A stretch of DNA of 64,000 nucleotides from Bacteroidia bacterium. Its GTDB lineage: Bacteria > Bacteroidota > Bacteroidia > Palsa-965. Each line of letters opens with the position of its first letter. The stretch's first letter is position 1. The DNA lies in the NCBI GenBank assembly GCA_025454955.1, contig JALONL010000002.1:62001-126000 (forward strand), in the 5' to 3' direction. A program made the position numbers and the translations under genes. A model generated the notes under the pieces. The model was not told where the DNA came from. It saw only the letters and a list, made by a program, of their open reading frames with translations, and did not search any database. Below are positions 18,376-26,235 of this stretch, piece after piece.

Positions 18376-18996
18376 ATGGAAACACCCGTGTTAATTCCCG
18401 AAATAAATTCCCAATTACTTTCATCGGCCATGTCGTGGGAAGGCTACAACAGCCTGCTCCAGCAGTTGATGAGCGAAAATAAAACCACCGGCCCCGACCA
18501 GTCGGAATACATGCTCAACTATGCGAAGCTCAATTTGCAGCGCATGAAACGCATTGGCAAAACCGTTCAGGTATTGCCCGAAATAAAAACCGCGCTTTTG
18601 CAAATAACCCGCCCGCTCACTTTCCTCTTCATTACCGAAGGCTGGTGCGGCGATGCGGCCCAAACCCTGGGCGTGGTGCAAGCCATGAGCCGCGAGTTGC
18701 CTGAAGCATCGGTAAAAGTAATTCTCCGCGACGAGCATACCGGTGTGATGGATCATTTCCTTACCAATGGTGGCCGCGCCATTCCCATTGTAGTCATGCT
18801 CGATTCGCAAACGCTCGAAGTACTCGGAAAATGGGGCCCGCGCCCGGTGGCTTTACAAACGCAAATTGCCCGGTGGAAAGAAGAAGGCATGCAAAAAGAA
18901 CAACTGATAGAACAGGTACATGTTTGGTACGCTGCCGATAAAACCCAAACTACCCAGCACGATTTCATGCAGGCACTTGCGGCTGCGGTGAATTAA
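18376..18996 (+). CDS. thioredoxin-family protein with WCGD active site
   Basis: This 206-residue protein has no signal peptide, so it is probably cytoplasmic. The thioredoxin-like fold runs from about residue 60 to 185, with W90-C91-G92-D93 where thioredoxins have WCGPC; the resolving cysteine is therefore missing. The cis-proline region is visible as GGRAIPIVVMLD. Similar WCGD proteins are common in Bacteroidota and are annotated only as thioredoxin family. A single cysteine suggests a peroxidase-like, monothiol or non-redox role, which is inference. A terminator follows 29 bp after the stop codon. Confidence 0.82.
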   Translation: METPVLIPEINSQLLSSAMSWEGYNSLLQQLMSENKTTGPDQSEYMLNYAKLNLQRMKRIGKTVQVLPEIKTALLQITRPLTFLFITEGWCGDAAQTLGVVQAMSRELPEASVKVILRDEHTGVMDHFLTNGGRAIPIVVMLDSQTLEVLGKWGPRPVALQTQIARWKEEGMQKEQLIEQVHVWYAADKTQTTQHDFMQALAAAVN

Positions 18997-19025
18997 CCGG
19001 CTGAAACAAAAAGAAACACAATAGG

Positions 19026-19053
19026 GCACCTTCTGAAAAGAAGGTGCTTTTTT
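19026..19053 (+). terminator. Rho-independent terminator after the thioredoxin-like gene
   Basis: A 9-bp stem GCACCTTCT / AGAAGGTGC (19026-19034, 19039-19047) has a 4-nt loop and is followed by six T residues. Confidence 0.88.
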
Positions 19054-19070
19054 ATTTCTCCCAACGGCGT

Positions 19071-19147
19071 AAAATAAAAAACGGGCGATTCTGTAAACAG
19101 AATCACCCGCAAAGTGCGCGGCGCCTTCCCCTGCTTTTGGCGCGCAC
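19071..19147 (-). other. orphan minus-strand terminator with adjacent GC-rich hairpin (possible small RNA 3' end)
   Basis: On the minus strand a GC-rich hairpin (19114-19120 with 19141-19147, arms GTGCGCG / CGCGCAC) is followed by a second stem CGGGTGATTCTG / CAGAATCGCCCG (19083-19109, with one G-T pair) and a T-run (19076-19081). This is the form of an intrinsic terminator for leftward transcription. No minus-strand gene lies upstream of it before 23508. No -7 element was found in the 200 bp to its right, so the small RNA is only an inference. Confidence 0.4.
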
Positions 19148-19782
19148 GCCAGCCTTTAATTAACTCCACCTAACCATTACATTACACAATTACAACCAAA
19201 GCAGTAACTGCGATTAATGTTTAACAAAACAATGCATATGAAAAGCCCGCCCAAAACAATACCCGATGAAGTCGAAAAATTGTGTGATGAAACCTATGTT
19301 TTACACACCGAATAATATTTATTTGGTTCAGCCACTATGTGAAAGATTCGATTTAAAAGCCAAAAATAAATTTATTTGTACATACATTTATTATCACAAA
19401 ACAAAAATAAACTATTTTTTTAAATTGAAAATTATATATACTTGATTTTCATTGTTTTACACGGTTTTATTGATTAATTAATTCATATACAATTTTAAAC
19501 GACTGTTAATAACCCTGAAATCGTTTTTGTAAATATTTGTAAACGGCTAGGCAAAAAAGCCGCTTATCGGCTAAGTACGGTCGCCCGAAGGAAAAAGTGG
19601 TTATTTCGACGACAAACCGGATGCAGATTTTTACTTCCTCTTACTCAGGAATAATCATTTACAATTTCTTTGCATTGGAGGGTGTCAGGGAAACCTCCAG
19701 AGGCATTTCAAAATATTTTACCTTAGCCTGTAACAAACCGGTGAGTGTGCCCGTCACATATCCGGAAGCAAAAACTACGGCC
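19148..19782. other. long A+T-rich non-coding stretch upstream of an ECF sigma gene
   Basis: About 630 bp without a convincing gene. The part 19300-19560 is strongly A+T-rich. A 32-codon open frame at 19217-19315 has no recognisable features and is not called. A small hairpin AGCCG-CTTAT-CGGCT lies near 19557-19571. Close to the sigma gene, at 19682-19699, is the string TGTCAGGGAAACCTCC, which resembles a string upstream of another sigma operon in this window (see findings). The length suggests that the regulatory region of the sigma gene is large. Confidence 0.5.
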
Positions 19783-20268
19783 ATGACCGCTGAAGAATAC
19801 AACCGCTGCGTAGATCTATATGCCGATAACCTTTACCGGTTCATTCTCAAGAATGTAAAGGATAAAGACAAGGCAAAAGACATTGTGCAGGATACGTATG
19901 AAAAACTCTGGCTCAAGGTTTCGGAAACCGAAGCTAAAAATGCCAAGTCGTACATGTTTACCACTGCGTACCGCACCATGATTGACTATCTGCGCAAAGA
20001 TCAGCGGCAGGGAAGCATGGACGAAGTACCCATGATTGCAGTATCGCACAACAAACAATACAGCGATCTGAAAGAAATTTTGCAGGAAGCATTAAGTAAG
20101 TTGCCCGAAATACAACGCTCTGTGGTTTTACTCCGCGATTATGAAGGATACTCATACGAAGAGATTGGCGAAATAACCGGACTCAACGAATCGCAGGTGA
20201 AGGTGTATATTTTCAGGGCGCGTACTTTTCTTAAAAATTACATAGGAAGCATTGAAAAAGTAGTTTAA
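19783..20268 (+). CDS. RNA polymerase ECF-type sigma factor
   Basis: This 161-residue protein starts at the ATG at 19783 (MTAEEYNRCVDLYADNLYRF); the frame continues 62 codons upstream, but that part has no family features. Region 2 spans about residues 10-75 (KDIVQDTYEKLWLKV, TAYRTMIDYLRK), and region 4 about 105-155 (LPEIQRSVVLLRDYEGYSYEEIG, then a helix-turn-helix ending in FRARTFLKNY). The protein directs RNA polymerase to a dedicated promoter set. The gene just downstream (26 bp) encodes a repeat protein with a single membrane helix that looks like its anti-sigma partner. Confidence 0.92.
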   Translation: MTAEEYNRCVDLYADNLYRFILKNVKDKDKAKDIVQDTYEKLWLKVSETEAKNAKSYMFTTAYRTMIDYLRKDQRQGSMDEVPMIAVSHNKQYSDLKEILQEALSKLPEIQRSVVLLRDYEGYSYEEIGEITGLNESQVKVYIFRARTFLKNYIGSIEKVV

Positions 20269-20294
20269 AATAAGCCGAATTAAACCATTTAAAA

Positions 20295-22262
20295 ATGAAT
20301 ATTAACCGTCACAACTGCGAAGCCTGGTTCCTCGATTACTACGAGGGGCAACTGAGCGTGGATCAGGTGGCGGAGCTTTTTGCTTTTTTGGAGGAACATC
20401 CCGATTTAAAGGAAATTTTTGAAAGCTACGAAGGCCCCGCTTTCGATGCAGCCGAAACCGATCTTCCGGTATTCGACCATAAAGACCTGCTTCGCCGCCG
20501 CATCGAACTTCCCGAAAACATTAACGAAGTAAACTACGAAGAGTTTTTTGCCGCCGCTGTCGATAATATGCTCGATATGCTGGGCCAGGCTCGTCTCGAA
20601 CGTTTCCTCGCAACTCATCCCGAAAAACGCAGCGAACTCGAACTCTTCCGCAAAACCATACTCGCTCCCGATTACAGCGAAAAATTCGATGCAAAGGATA
20701 GTCTCAAAAAGACATTCGTAACTGCCGCCAATTTCGATCAGTGGGCAGTGGCCTCGCTCGAAGGCACGCTGAACGATGAGGAAAAACTCCTGTTCGAATC
20801 CTTCCTCGCACAGCATCCTGCCTATCGCGCCGAGCTTGGCCTGTTTGAACAAACCCTGCTGCGCCCTGATATGGAAATTGTGTTTGAACACAAACACAGC
20901 CTGCGCCGGGAAGCCATTGAAATTACCGCCGACAATTTCGCCGAATATGCCGTGCGCGCCATGGATGGCGAACTGAGCAAGGCCGAGCAAACCGCATTTG
21001 AAGCCTACATGGCCGCCAATGCCGCTGCCGCCAGCGAATTTGAACTTTACACACAAACACAGCTTACTCCCGAAACCGATGTGGTGTTTGAAGCCAAAGC
21101 CGGTCTCAAGAAGGCCGTGGTGGAAATAAACACCCACAATTTTGCGGAGTTTGCCGTGGCCGCGTTAGACCATGCGCTGAGCAGCACCGAGCAGGAAAGC
21201 TTTAACCGCTTTGTGGCCCGGCATCCCGAAATGGCCGCCGAACTTGAGGCCTGGAAGCAAACCCTGCTCGTGCCCGAAACCGACGTGGTATTCGAACACA
21301 AAGCCGGCCTGTACAAAACAGCCGCCGCCATTACTGCCGATAATTTTGCCGAATACGCCGTAGCCGCCATAGACGGCCAACTGAACACCACAGACCTTAC
21401 CGCACTCGAAGCCTACATGGCTGCCCACCCCGAAACTGCAGCCGAAATGCAGGCCTGGAAAAACACCGTACTCACCGCCGACACGTCGGTAGTGTACACC
21501 GACAAAGCCGGCCTGAAACGCAAAACCGGCGGCGCATTGGTGTGGTTCACTTCCAATGTGCGCTATGCCGCCGCGGCTGCCGTGCTGCTGTTTGTGGTTA
21601 CTTTCTGGTGGAGCCGCAGCAATACCGGCACCATCGAAGGCAATATGGCGGGCAACACCCATAAGTTCGAGCCCTACACACGCACTCCCGGCAACTCCAT
21701 CACTAAGCCCGAAAATGAAACCGGTGTAGCGCAGCAAAACTCAGGCACTCCGTCGCCAGTCAATAATGCAGAGACCGGCTACCAGCCCGTGCAAACCGGC
21801 AATGGCCAGAAGCAGTTGGCTGCGCTTCGTCCGCGTTTTGCCAAAAACATTCCGCACAACCGGCCTCAGCCCAATATCAACAGTAACATTCAACTGCTCA
21901 GCCCCGAAGCAGTGGCCATTCAGCCCATTTCGGTTGACGAGCCCGGGATTGCGTATCAGGCACCCGAAGGCGGCAGCAAAACCTCGCTCAGCCAGTACGT
22001 ACTGCACAGCACCAAACACACGCTGGATAAACAGCCCGGCACGCCCGAAGAGTATGCCGCATCGGGCTTCAACGCCTCCAAAAACGCCAAAATTACCGGC
22101 TGGGATGTGGCAGGCAGTGCGTTTAACCGCCTCACCCGCGCCCTGGGTCTTAATATGGGCCTGAACAAAAGCCGCACCGAGGGCAACTCGCTCAACGTGG
22201 GCAAATACAATGTTCATCTTTCGCCGGGCGAAAAAGAGAACAGCAGTTCGGAGATAGAATAA
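20295..22262 (+). CDS. single-pass membrane protein with six anti-sigma-like cytoplasmic modules
   Basis: The 655-residue protein has an N-terminal array of six related modules starting near residues 7, 80, 146, 214, 282 and 350; the last four are spaced exactly 68 residues apart. Each module has the pattern N-F-x-x-[YFW]-[AF]-x-x-x-[DE]-G-x-L, then a helix ending in [AT]-x-[HN]-P and E-[LM]-x-x-[WF], then V-[FV]-x-x-K-x-x-L. The first module (CEAWFLDYYEGQL) resembles the N-terminal part of Bacteroidetes anti-sigma and FecR-like proteins. One membrane helix follows (about 424-439), then a 215-residue Pro/Asn-rich C-terminal region, probably periplasmic. The gene lies 26 bp after the ECF sigma gene, which supports an anti-sigma role. 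The family is otherwise unrecognised. Confidence 0.8.
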   Translation: MNINRHNCEAWFLDYYEGQLSVDQVAELFAFLEEHPDLKEIFESYEGPAFDAAETDLPVFDHKDLLRRRIELPENINEVNYEEFFAAAVDNMLDMLGQARLERFLATHPEKRSELELFRKTILAPDYSEKFDAKDSLKKTFVTAANFDQWAVASLEGTLNDEEKLLFESFLAQHPAYRAELGLFEQTLLRPDMEIVFEHKHSLRREAIEITADNFAEYAVRAMDGELSKAEQTAFEAYMAANAAAASEFELYTQTQLTPETDVVFEAKAGLKKAVVEINTHNFAEFAVAALDHALSSTEQESFNRFVARHPEMAAELEAWKQTLLVPETDVVFEHKAGLYKTAAAITADNFAEYAVAAIDGQLNTTDLTALEAYMAAHPETAAEMQAWKNTVLTADTSVVYTDKAGLKRKTGGALVWFTSNVRYAAAAAVLLFVVTFWWSRSNTGTIEGNMAGNTHKFEPYTRTPGNSITKPENETGVAQQNSGTPSPVNNAETGYQPVQTGNGQKQLAALRPRFAKNIPHNRPQPNINSNIQLLSPEAVAIQPISVDEPGIAYQAPEGGSKTSLSQYVLHSTKHTLDKQPGTPEEYAASGFNASKNAKITGWDVAGSAFNRLTRALGLNMGLNKSRTEGNSLNVGKYNVHLSPGEKENSSSEIE

Positions 22263-22293
22263 ACTATTTTGCACTTATCTTGTTAAAATATAC

Positions 22294-22322
22294 AAAGCCG
22301 GAGCCTTTTTCTCCGGCTTTTG
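22294..22322 (+). terminator. Rho-independent terminator after the repeat protein
   Basis: A 10-bp stem AAAGCCGGAG / CTCCGGCTTT (22294-22303, 22311-22320) has a 7-nt loop. The T-run is partly inside the stem. It lies between the sigma/repeat-protein pair and the msrB genes. Confidence 0.75.
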
Positions 22323-22367
22323 CAATCTGCCCGCAAAGCGCGGGCGTATATGCAAAAAAGGTAAGTC

Positions 22368-22910
22368 ATGAAACGCACCCTCACCGTTCTCCTTCTGCTG
22401 GCCCTGATAATTGGCTGCAGCGCAGTGCCCGCCGGCGATACAGCCGCCACAAACACACCCGCACAGGATAGCACCGCACGCAAAAAGGTGGTGAAAACCA
22501 ACGAAGAGTGGCGCAAGCAGCTCACGCCCATGCAATACCACGTACTACGCGAGAAAGGCACCGAACGCGCTTTTACCGGCACATACTGGAACCAGCACGA
22601 CGAGGGCGTGTATGCCTGTGCAGGATGCAACACACCGCTTTTCGGCTCCGACAAAAAATTCGACTCCGGCACCGGCTGGCCCAGCTACACCGTACCCTAC
22701 GATTCCACCTGCATTGGCTATCATGCCGATGATTCCTACGGCATGAAACGCGTGGAAGTAACCTGCGCAGTATGCGATGGTCATCTGGGGCATGTGTTCG
22801 ACGACGGCCCCTCGCCATCCAATTTACGCTACTGCATAAACTCGGCCGCACTTACCTTTGCGGCGCAAAAAGGTGTACGCTCGCAGGAGCAGCGTTATTA
22901 TAAATTTTAA
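22368..22910 (+). CDS. msrB: peptide-methionine (R)-S-oxide reductase, lipoprotein form
   Basis: MsrB reduces the R epimer of methionine sulfoxide in proteins. This 180-residue form begins with a lipoprotein signal (lipobox LIIGC, Cys17), so it probably repairs envelope proteins. The zinc cysteines are C84/C87 (CAGC) and C133/C136 (CAVC). The nucleophile is C156 (RYCINSA). The position of the possible resolving cysteine (FDSGTGWPS) is threonine here, whereas the neighbouring paralogue has cysteine. A 25-residue linker separates the lipid anchor from the enzyme. The second msrB starts three bases after the stop codon, so both are probably on one transcript. Confidence 0.94.
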   Translation: MKRTLTVLLLLALIIGCSAVPAGDTAATNTPAQDSTARKKVVKTNEEWRKQLTPMQYHVLREKGTERAFTGTYWNQHDEGVYACAGCNTPLFGSDKKFDSGTGWPSYTVPYDSTCIGYHADDSYGMKRVEVTCAVCDGHLGHVFDDGPSPSNLRYCINSAALTFAAQKGVRSQEQRYYKF

Positions 22911-22913
22911 GTG

Positions 22914-23345
22914 ATGAACGATTTCCCGAAAACCGACGAAGGCTGGCGCGAAAAATTATCGCCCTTTCAATATTATGTGCTCCGCGAAAAAGGCACCGAA
23001 CGCGCTTTTACCGGCGAGTTCTGGAACCACCATGCCACCGGAATTTACCGCTGTGCAGGCTGCGGCACCGAGCTTTTTGCCTCCGACCAGAAATTCGATT
23101 CGGGCTGCGGATGGCCAAGCTACTCGCTGCCGTGGAACGACGAGGTAATAAATTATCACAAAGATTTTTCGCACGGCATGAGCCGCATAGAGGTAACATG
23201 CAAACAATGCGGCGGGCATCTGGGCCATGTGTTTGAAGACGGGCCGCCGCCCACGTACCTGCGCTACTGCATCAACTCGGCTTCGATGGTGTTTGAAGAA
23301 AGAGGCGATGTAAAAACGCCGGTGCAGGAACCGTTTAAGTTTTGA
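22914..23345 (+). CDS. msrB: peptide-methionine (R)-S-oxide reductase, cytoplasmic form
   Basis: This 143-residue MsrB has no signal peptide. Zinc ligands are C47/C50 (CAGC) and C96/C99 (CKQC), the nucleophile is C119 (RYCINSA), and C65 (FDSGCGWPS) sits where the resolving cysteine is found in other MsrBs. The ATG at 22914 is chosen; a GTG directly before it would add one residue. The sequence is close to the upstream lipoprotein copy, for example in [12 protein letters not shown] and HLGHVF.DGP, so the pair arose by tandem duplication with a change of location in the cell. Confidence 0.94.
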   Translation: MNDFPKTDEGWREKLSPFQYYVLREKGTERAFTGEFWNHHATGIYRCAGCGTELFASDQKFDSGCGWPSYSLPWNDEVINYHKDFSHGMSRIEVTCKQCGGHLGHVFEDGPPPTYLRYCINSASMVFEERGDVKTPVQEPFKF

Positions 23346-23348
23346 TGT

Positions 23349-23507
23349 TTATACCTGCCAAAGAAGTTCTGTTTTCCAGTAATCGGGGAATCCCATTTTC
23401 CGCACATCAATCTGCGGATATTTTTCAAGCAGCCTGATTATACGCACCGCTAATTTTGTTCCCGGATTTACCACTTTTCGGAGATAAAGCAGGCAGCATA
23501 AAAATGC
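23349..23507 (-). pseudogene. C-terminal remnant of the Abi_2 gene, in frame after a stop codon
   Basis: Read in the same frame beyond the TAA at 23508-23510, this stretch gives 52 more residues: AFLCCLLYLRKVVNPGT, then LLEKYPQIDVRKMGFPDYW, and a final LLWQV before a second TAA (23349-23351). Abi_2/AbiD/F proteins usually end with just such a segment (LC.I.YLL, then YP.I....MGFP..W). The stop codon thus lies inside what should be one gene, at a place where a tyrosine codon (TAT or TAC) would fit. It is either a recent nonsense mutation or a case of read-through. Confidence 0.75.
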
Positions 23508-24248
23508 TTAGAGCTTGGCAGGCAGCACGGTTGTATCCTGCAGCCATACATACTTTGTATTTCGGGGTAAAGTGGGTTTAAGAATCAATGTGCGGTTCCA
23601 CAAACGTGCGTGGTGTGCGCAAATGTTTCTTACGTAACTCATACTGAGCAGCCAGCTTTCGAGAATTTTCGGGTGAGGCAATCCGTAATGTGCCGCAATG
23701 TCTTTTTTTGCCTGGCACATTTTCAGGTCGCGATAAAATTTGGACAATAAACCCATCGACGCTACTTCAAAACTCATCCACGCAGGCGGTCTGGCCGGAA
23801 GGGTGTATTTGTTTCTGTAATGCTTGATAAATACTTCGCCCGAACGGGCCAATTCCTCGTCGAGTTTCTGCAGATTTTTTGTGTAATGATAATTATTGGC
23901 AAACAGGGCCGAGTCTTCGAACCAGTGTGCATGATGATTAATGCTGAACTGATTCACCAGTTGTGTGCGGAAAGAAATTTCGGTGCGCTCAATGGCATCA
24001 AACAAAATGATGCGCAATTCACGGTCGAATAAATAAAGATTGAGCACATCATCAAACGCAACTCCGGCCTTAAATTCGTGACTGGCCGAAGCCGGATTCT
24101 GAAAAGCAATGGAATAGGCACTGAGCCGGTAGTAGCTTATGTTGGAAAGGTACTTTTGTGCTTTTGCCGTATCGGGAATAATTAATCCACGCGATTGTAA
24201 AAGCAAAAGCTGATCGTTAACCGGAAGCGGAGGTTTAGAAAACTGCAT
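23508..24248 (-). CDS. Abi_2-family protein (AbiD/AbiF-like), truncated by an in-frame stop
   Basis: The 246-residue product matches the Abi_2 family, named for lactococcal phage abortive infection proteins AbiD and AbiF. Diagnostic phrases are YSKPPL-like FSKPPLPVNDQ, LLLLQSRGLIIPD, ISYYRLSAY, LYLFDRELRIILFDAIERTEI and the R-N-x-C-A-H-H-x-R-L-W motif (RNICAHHARLW), which resembles a HEPN RNase site. The last 52 residues of a normal family member are still encoded in frame after the stop. The HEPN-like motif is intact, so the truncated protein might still be active, or the gene may be decaying. A canonical promoter precedes it. It stands alone without a visible partner. Confidence 0.85.
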   Translation of the reverse strand: MQFSKPPLPVNDQLLLLQSRGLIIPDTAKAQKYLSNISYYRLSAYSIAFQNPASASHEFKAGVAFDDVLNLYLFDRELRIILFDAIERTEISFRTQLVNQFSINHHAHWFEDSALFANNYHYTKNLQKLDEELARSGEVFIKHYRNKYTLPARPPAWMSFEVASMGLLSKFYRDLKMCQAKKDIAAHYGLPHPKILESWLLSMSYVRNICAHHARLWNRTLILKPTLPRNTKYVWLQDTTVLPAKL

Positions 24249-24323
24249 ACGCCACCTCCTTAAAATAAAAAAACCCGCCCGGGTGCGCTGATCTTACGGG
24301 AAGCGTGGCAGGTATTGTTACCA

Positions 24324-24353
24324 CAAATTTAGCACAAAAACCCCCATTGTCAA
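24324..24353 (-). promoter_or_regulatory. Bacteroidetes-type promoter of the Abi_2 gene (TTG-N19-TAAATTTG)
   Basis: On the minus strand TTG (24351-24353) and TAAATTTG (24324-24331) are separated by exactly 19 bp, an ideal -33/-7 arrangement. The start codon at 24248 lies about 75 bp downstream. The remaining sequence up to purD (24354-24588) is A+T-rich and holds no gene. Confidence 0.65.
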
Positions 24354-24588
24354 GGCCTTCCTGCACATTTCCTCTCTCCTTTGAGCTAATTAATTGAATA
24401 TCAACGATCATATTTTATTGAGTGTAGTTTATGGATTATGCTAAAATACTATCCGAAATAGGGAAAGATACACTGTAAATTTATTTTTACTATATTGAAA
24501 TAAACTAAATATCAAGCAGGAAAAAACCTTTGGGGAGCGGGTAAACAGTGCCGATTAGTCGCTTTCTTTGCAACAGAATTCAGGCACT

Positions 24589-25893
24589 ATGAACGTACTA
24601 CTTCTCGGATCGGGCGGGCGCGAACATGCGCTGGCCTGGAAAATGGCTCAAAGCCCGCTGCTGGGTAAACTTTACATTGCACCGGGCAATGCGGGCACTT
24701 CGCAATGCGGCACCAATGTGGCCATGAGCGCCACCGATTTTGAGGCCATCCGCAACTTTGTGCTGGCCAATGCGGTAACGCTGGTGGTGGTAGGCCCCGA
24801 AGATCCGCTGGTGCGCGGCATCCGCGATTTCTTTCTGGCCGATGAGCAGTTGCGCCACATACCGGTTATCGGGCCGGGCAAAACGGGGGCGCAGCTCGAA
24901 GGAAGCAAGGATTTTTCCAAGCAGTTTATGTTTCGCCACGGCATTCCTACGGCCGCCTATCAGACATTTACCAAAGAAACGCTGAACGAAGGCCTGGCCT
25001 TTCTCGAAACACTGCGTCCGCCGTATGTGCTCAAGGCCGACGGGCTGGCGGCGGGCAAGGGCGTGGTTATACCGCACACACTGGCCGATGCAAAGGCCGA
25101 ACTAACTGCCATGCTGGCCGAGGCGAAATTTGGCGATGCCAGCAGCAAAGTGGTTATTGAAGAGTTTCTGCAGGGCATCGAGCTTTCGGTGTTTGTGCTT
25201 ACCGACGGCATTTCGTACAAAATGCTGCCTGCCGCCAAAGACTACAAGCGCATTGGCGAGCACGACGAAGGCCTCAACACCGGTGGCATGGGCGCAGTAT
25301 CGCCGGTGCCGTTTGCCGATGCGGCTTTTCTCGAAAAAGTGGAAAACCGCATTGTAAAACCCACCATTTCCGGACTCAGAAGCGAAGGCATTGATTACGC
25401 CGGTTTCATTTTCATCGGCCTGATGAACGATGATGGCGACCCGAAAGTAATTGAATACAACTGCCGCATGGGCGACCCCGAAACCGAAGTAGTCATTCCC
25501 CGCATTCAGAGCGATCTGCTGGCCGTGTTTGAGGCCGTGGGTAAACAGCAACTGTCCAAAGCCGAATTTTCAATAGACCCGCGCACTGCCACCACGGTAA
25601 TGATGGTTTCGGGCGGCTACCCGGGCGACTACGCCAAAGGCAAGGTAATAACCGGCCTCGGCAATGTACAGAACGCCCTTGCTTTCCACGCCGGCACCGC
25701 ACAAAAAGACGGCGAAGTGGTTACAGCCGGTGGCCGCGTGCTTGCATTCACCGCTTTCGGGCATTCCATAGAAGAAGCATTGCACCTCTCCTACTCCGCC
25801 GCCGGTGAAGTTTCGTTCGACGGCCACTACTACCGCCGCGATATTGGTCAGGACCTCATCCGCTACATGGAACGCCACAAGGCCGGACGATAA
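24589..25893 (+). CDS. purD: phosphoribosylamine-glycine ligase (GAR synthetase)
   Basis: PurD catalyses step two of purine synthesis, joining glycine to phosphoribosylamine with ATP. The ATG at 24589 (MNVLLLGSGGREHALAWKM) gives the usual 434 residues; the frame starts seven codons earlier at a TTG. Visible signatures are the N-terminal GSGGREHA, the ATP-grasp segments (KADGLAAGKGVVIP, VVIEEFLQGIELSVF) and the purD motif in NCRMGDPETEVV, with GGYPGDY near the C-terminal domain. The gene stands alone between an A+T-rich stretch and a strong terminator; purQ lies 2.5 kb downstream. Confidence 0.97.
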   Translation: MNVLLLGSGGREHALAWKMAQSPLLGKLYIAPGNAGTSQCGTNVAMSATDFEAIRNFVLANAVTLVVVGPEDPLVRGIRDFFLADEQLRHIPVIGPGKTGAQLEGSKDFSKQFMFRHGIPTAAYQTFTKETLNEGLAFLETLRPPYVLKADGLAAGKGVVIPHTLADAKAELTAMLAEAKFGDASSKVVIEEFLQGIELSVFVLTDGISYKMLPAAKDYKRIGEHDEGLNTGGMGAVSPVPFADAAFLEKVENRIVKPTISGLRSEGIDYAGFIFIGLMNDDGDPKVIEYNCRMGDPETEVVIPRIQSDLLAVFEAVGKQQLSKAEFSIDPRTATTVMMVSGGYPGDYAKGKVITGLGNVQNALAFHAGTAQKDGEVVTAGGRVLAFTAFGHSIEEALHLSYSAAGEVSFDGHYYRRDIGQDLIRYMERHKAGR

Positions 25894-25910
25894 AACCGAC
25901 AGAAAACAGA

Positions 25911-25945
25911 AACGGCTGTATGCACACGCACACAGCCGTTTTTTT
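25911..25945 (+). terminator. Rho-independent terminator after purD
   Basis: A 9-bp stem AACGGCTGT / ACAGCCGTT (25911-25919, 25932-25940) has a 12-nt loop and is followed by a T-run. It lies 17 bp after the stop codon. Confidence 0.85.
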
Positions 25946-25963
25946 ATGATAGCAAAAACAGAA

Positions 25964-26155
25964 TTACTTGAGTGTTCCGTTTTTGGCCGCTTCTTTATTG
26001 TATTTGCCCTGAAGGTAAATCCAGTAGCTGAAGAAACCTGTACCCACAAGAATAAGAATCCATTGCGGCGAAAGTGTTTCGTTTACCCATTCCAGTCCTT
26101 CGAAGCAGGTGTAAAAGAAATCACCCACGCTGTACCAAAAGCCTTCTTGTTTCAT
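25964..26155 (-). CDS. small single-pass membrane protein
   Basis: This 63-residue protein has an aromatic N-terminus (MKQEGFWYSVGDFFYTCFEGLEW), one hydrophobic helix (about residues 32-50, WILILVGTGFFSYWIYL) and a basic tail. A small membrane protein next to purD recalls a gene of Bacteroidota annotated as DUF6341, which I remember as a neighbour of purD and of a larger DUF6427 membrane protein; both are nearby here. That match is from memory and not tested. The function is unknown. Confidence 0.65.
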   Translation of the reverse strand: MKQEGFWYSVGDFFYTCFEGLEWVNETLSPQWILILVGTGFFSYWIYLQGKYNKEAAKNGTLK

Positions 26156-26235
26156 GATCTTTTTTTGTTAGCTGGGCAAAAATAAGAAAGAGTTTGGAAA
26201 TAGCTGATGATTTTGAACGAAATCTCCTGCATCAG

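Noticed and set aside
19217..19315. 32-codon frame (MFNKTMHMKSPPKTIP) in the long stretch before the ECF sigma gene
   Set aside because: It is too short to support by composition and lacks a promoter match or conserved motif; conservation would be needed.
23345..24588. Abi_2 gene as part of a larger defence island
   Set aside because: The flanking genes are msrB and purD, both housekeeping; no restriction, toxin-antitoxin, integrase or other defence genes are near.
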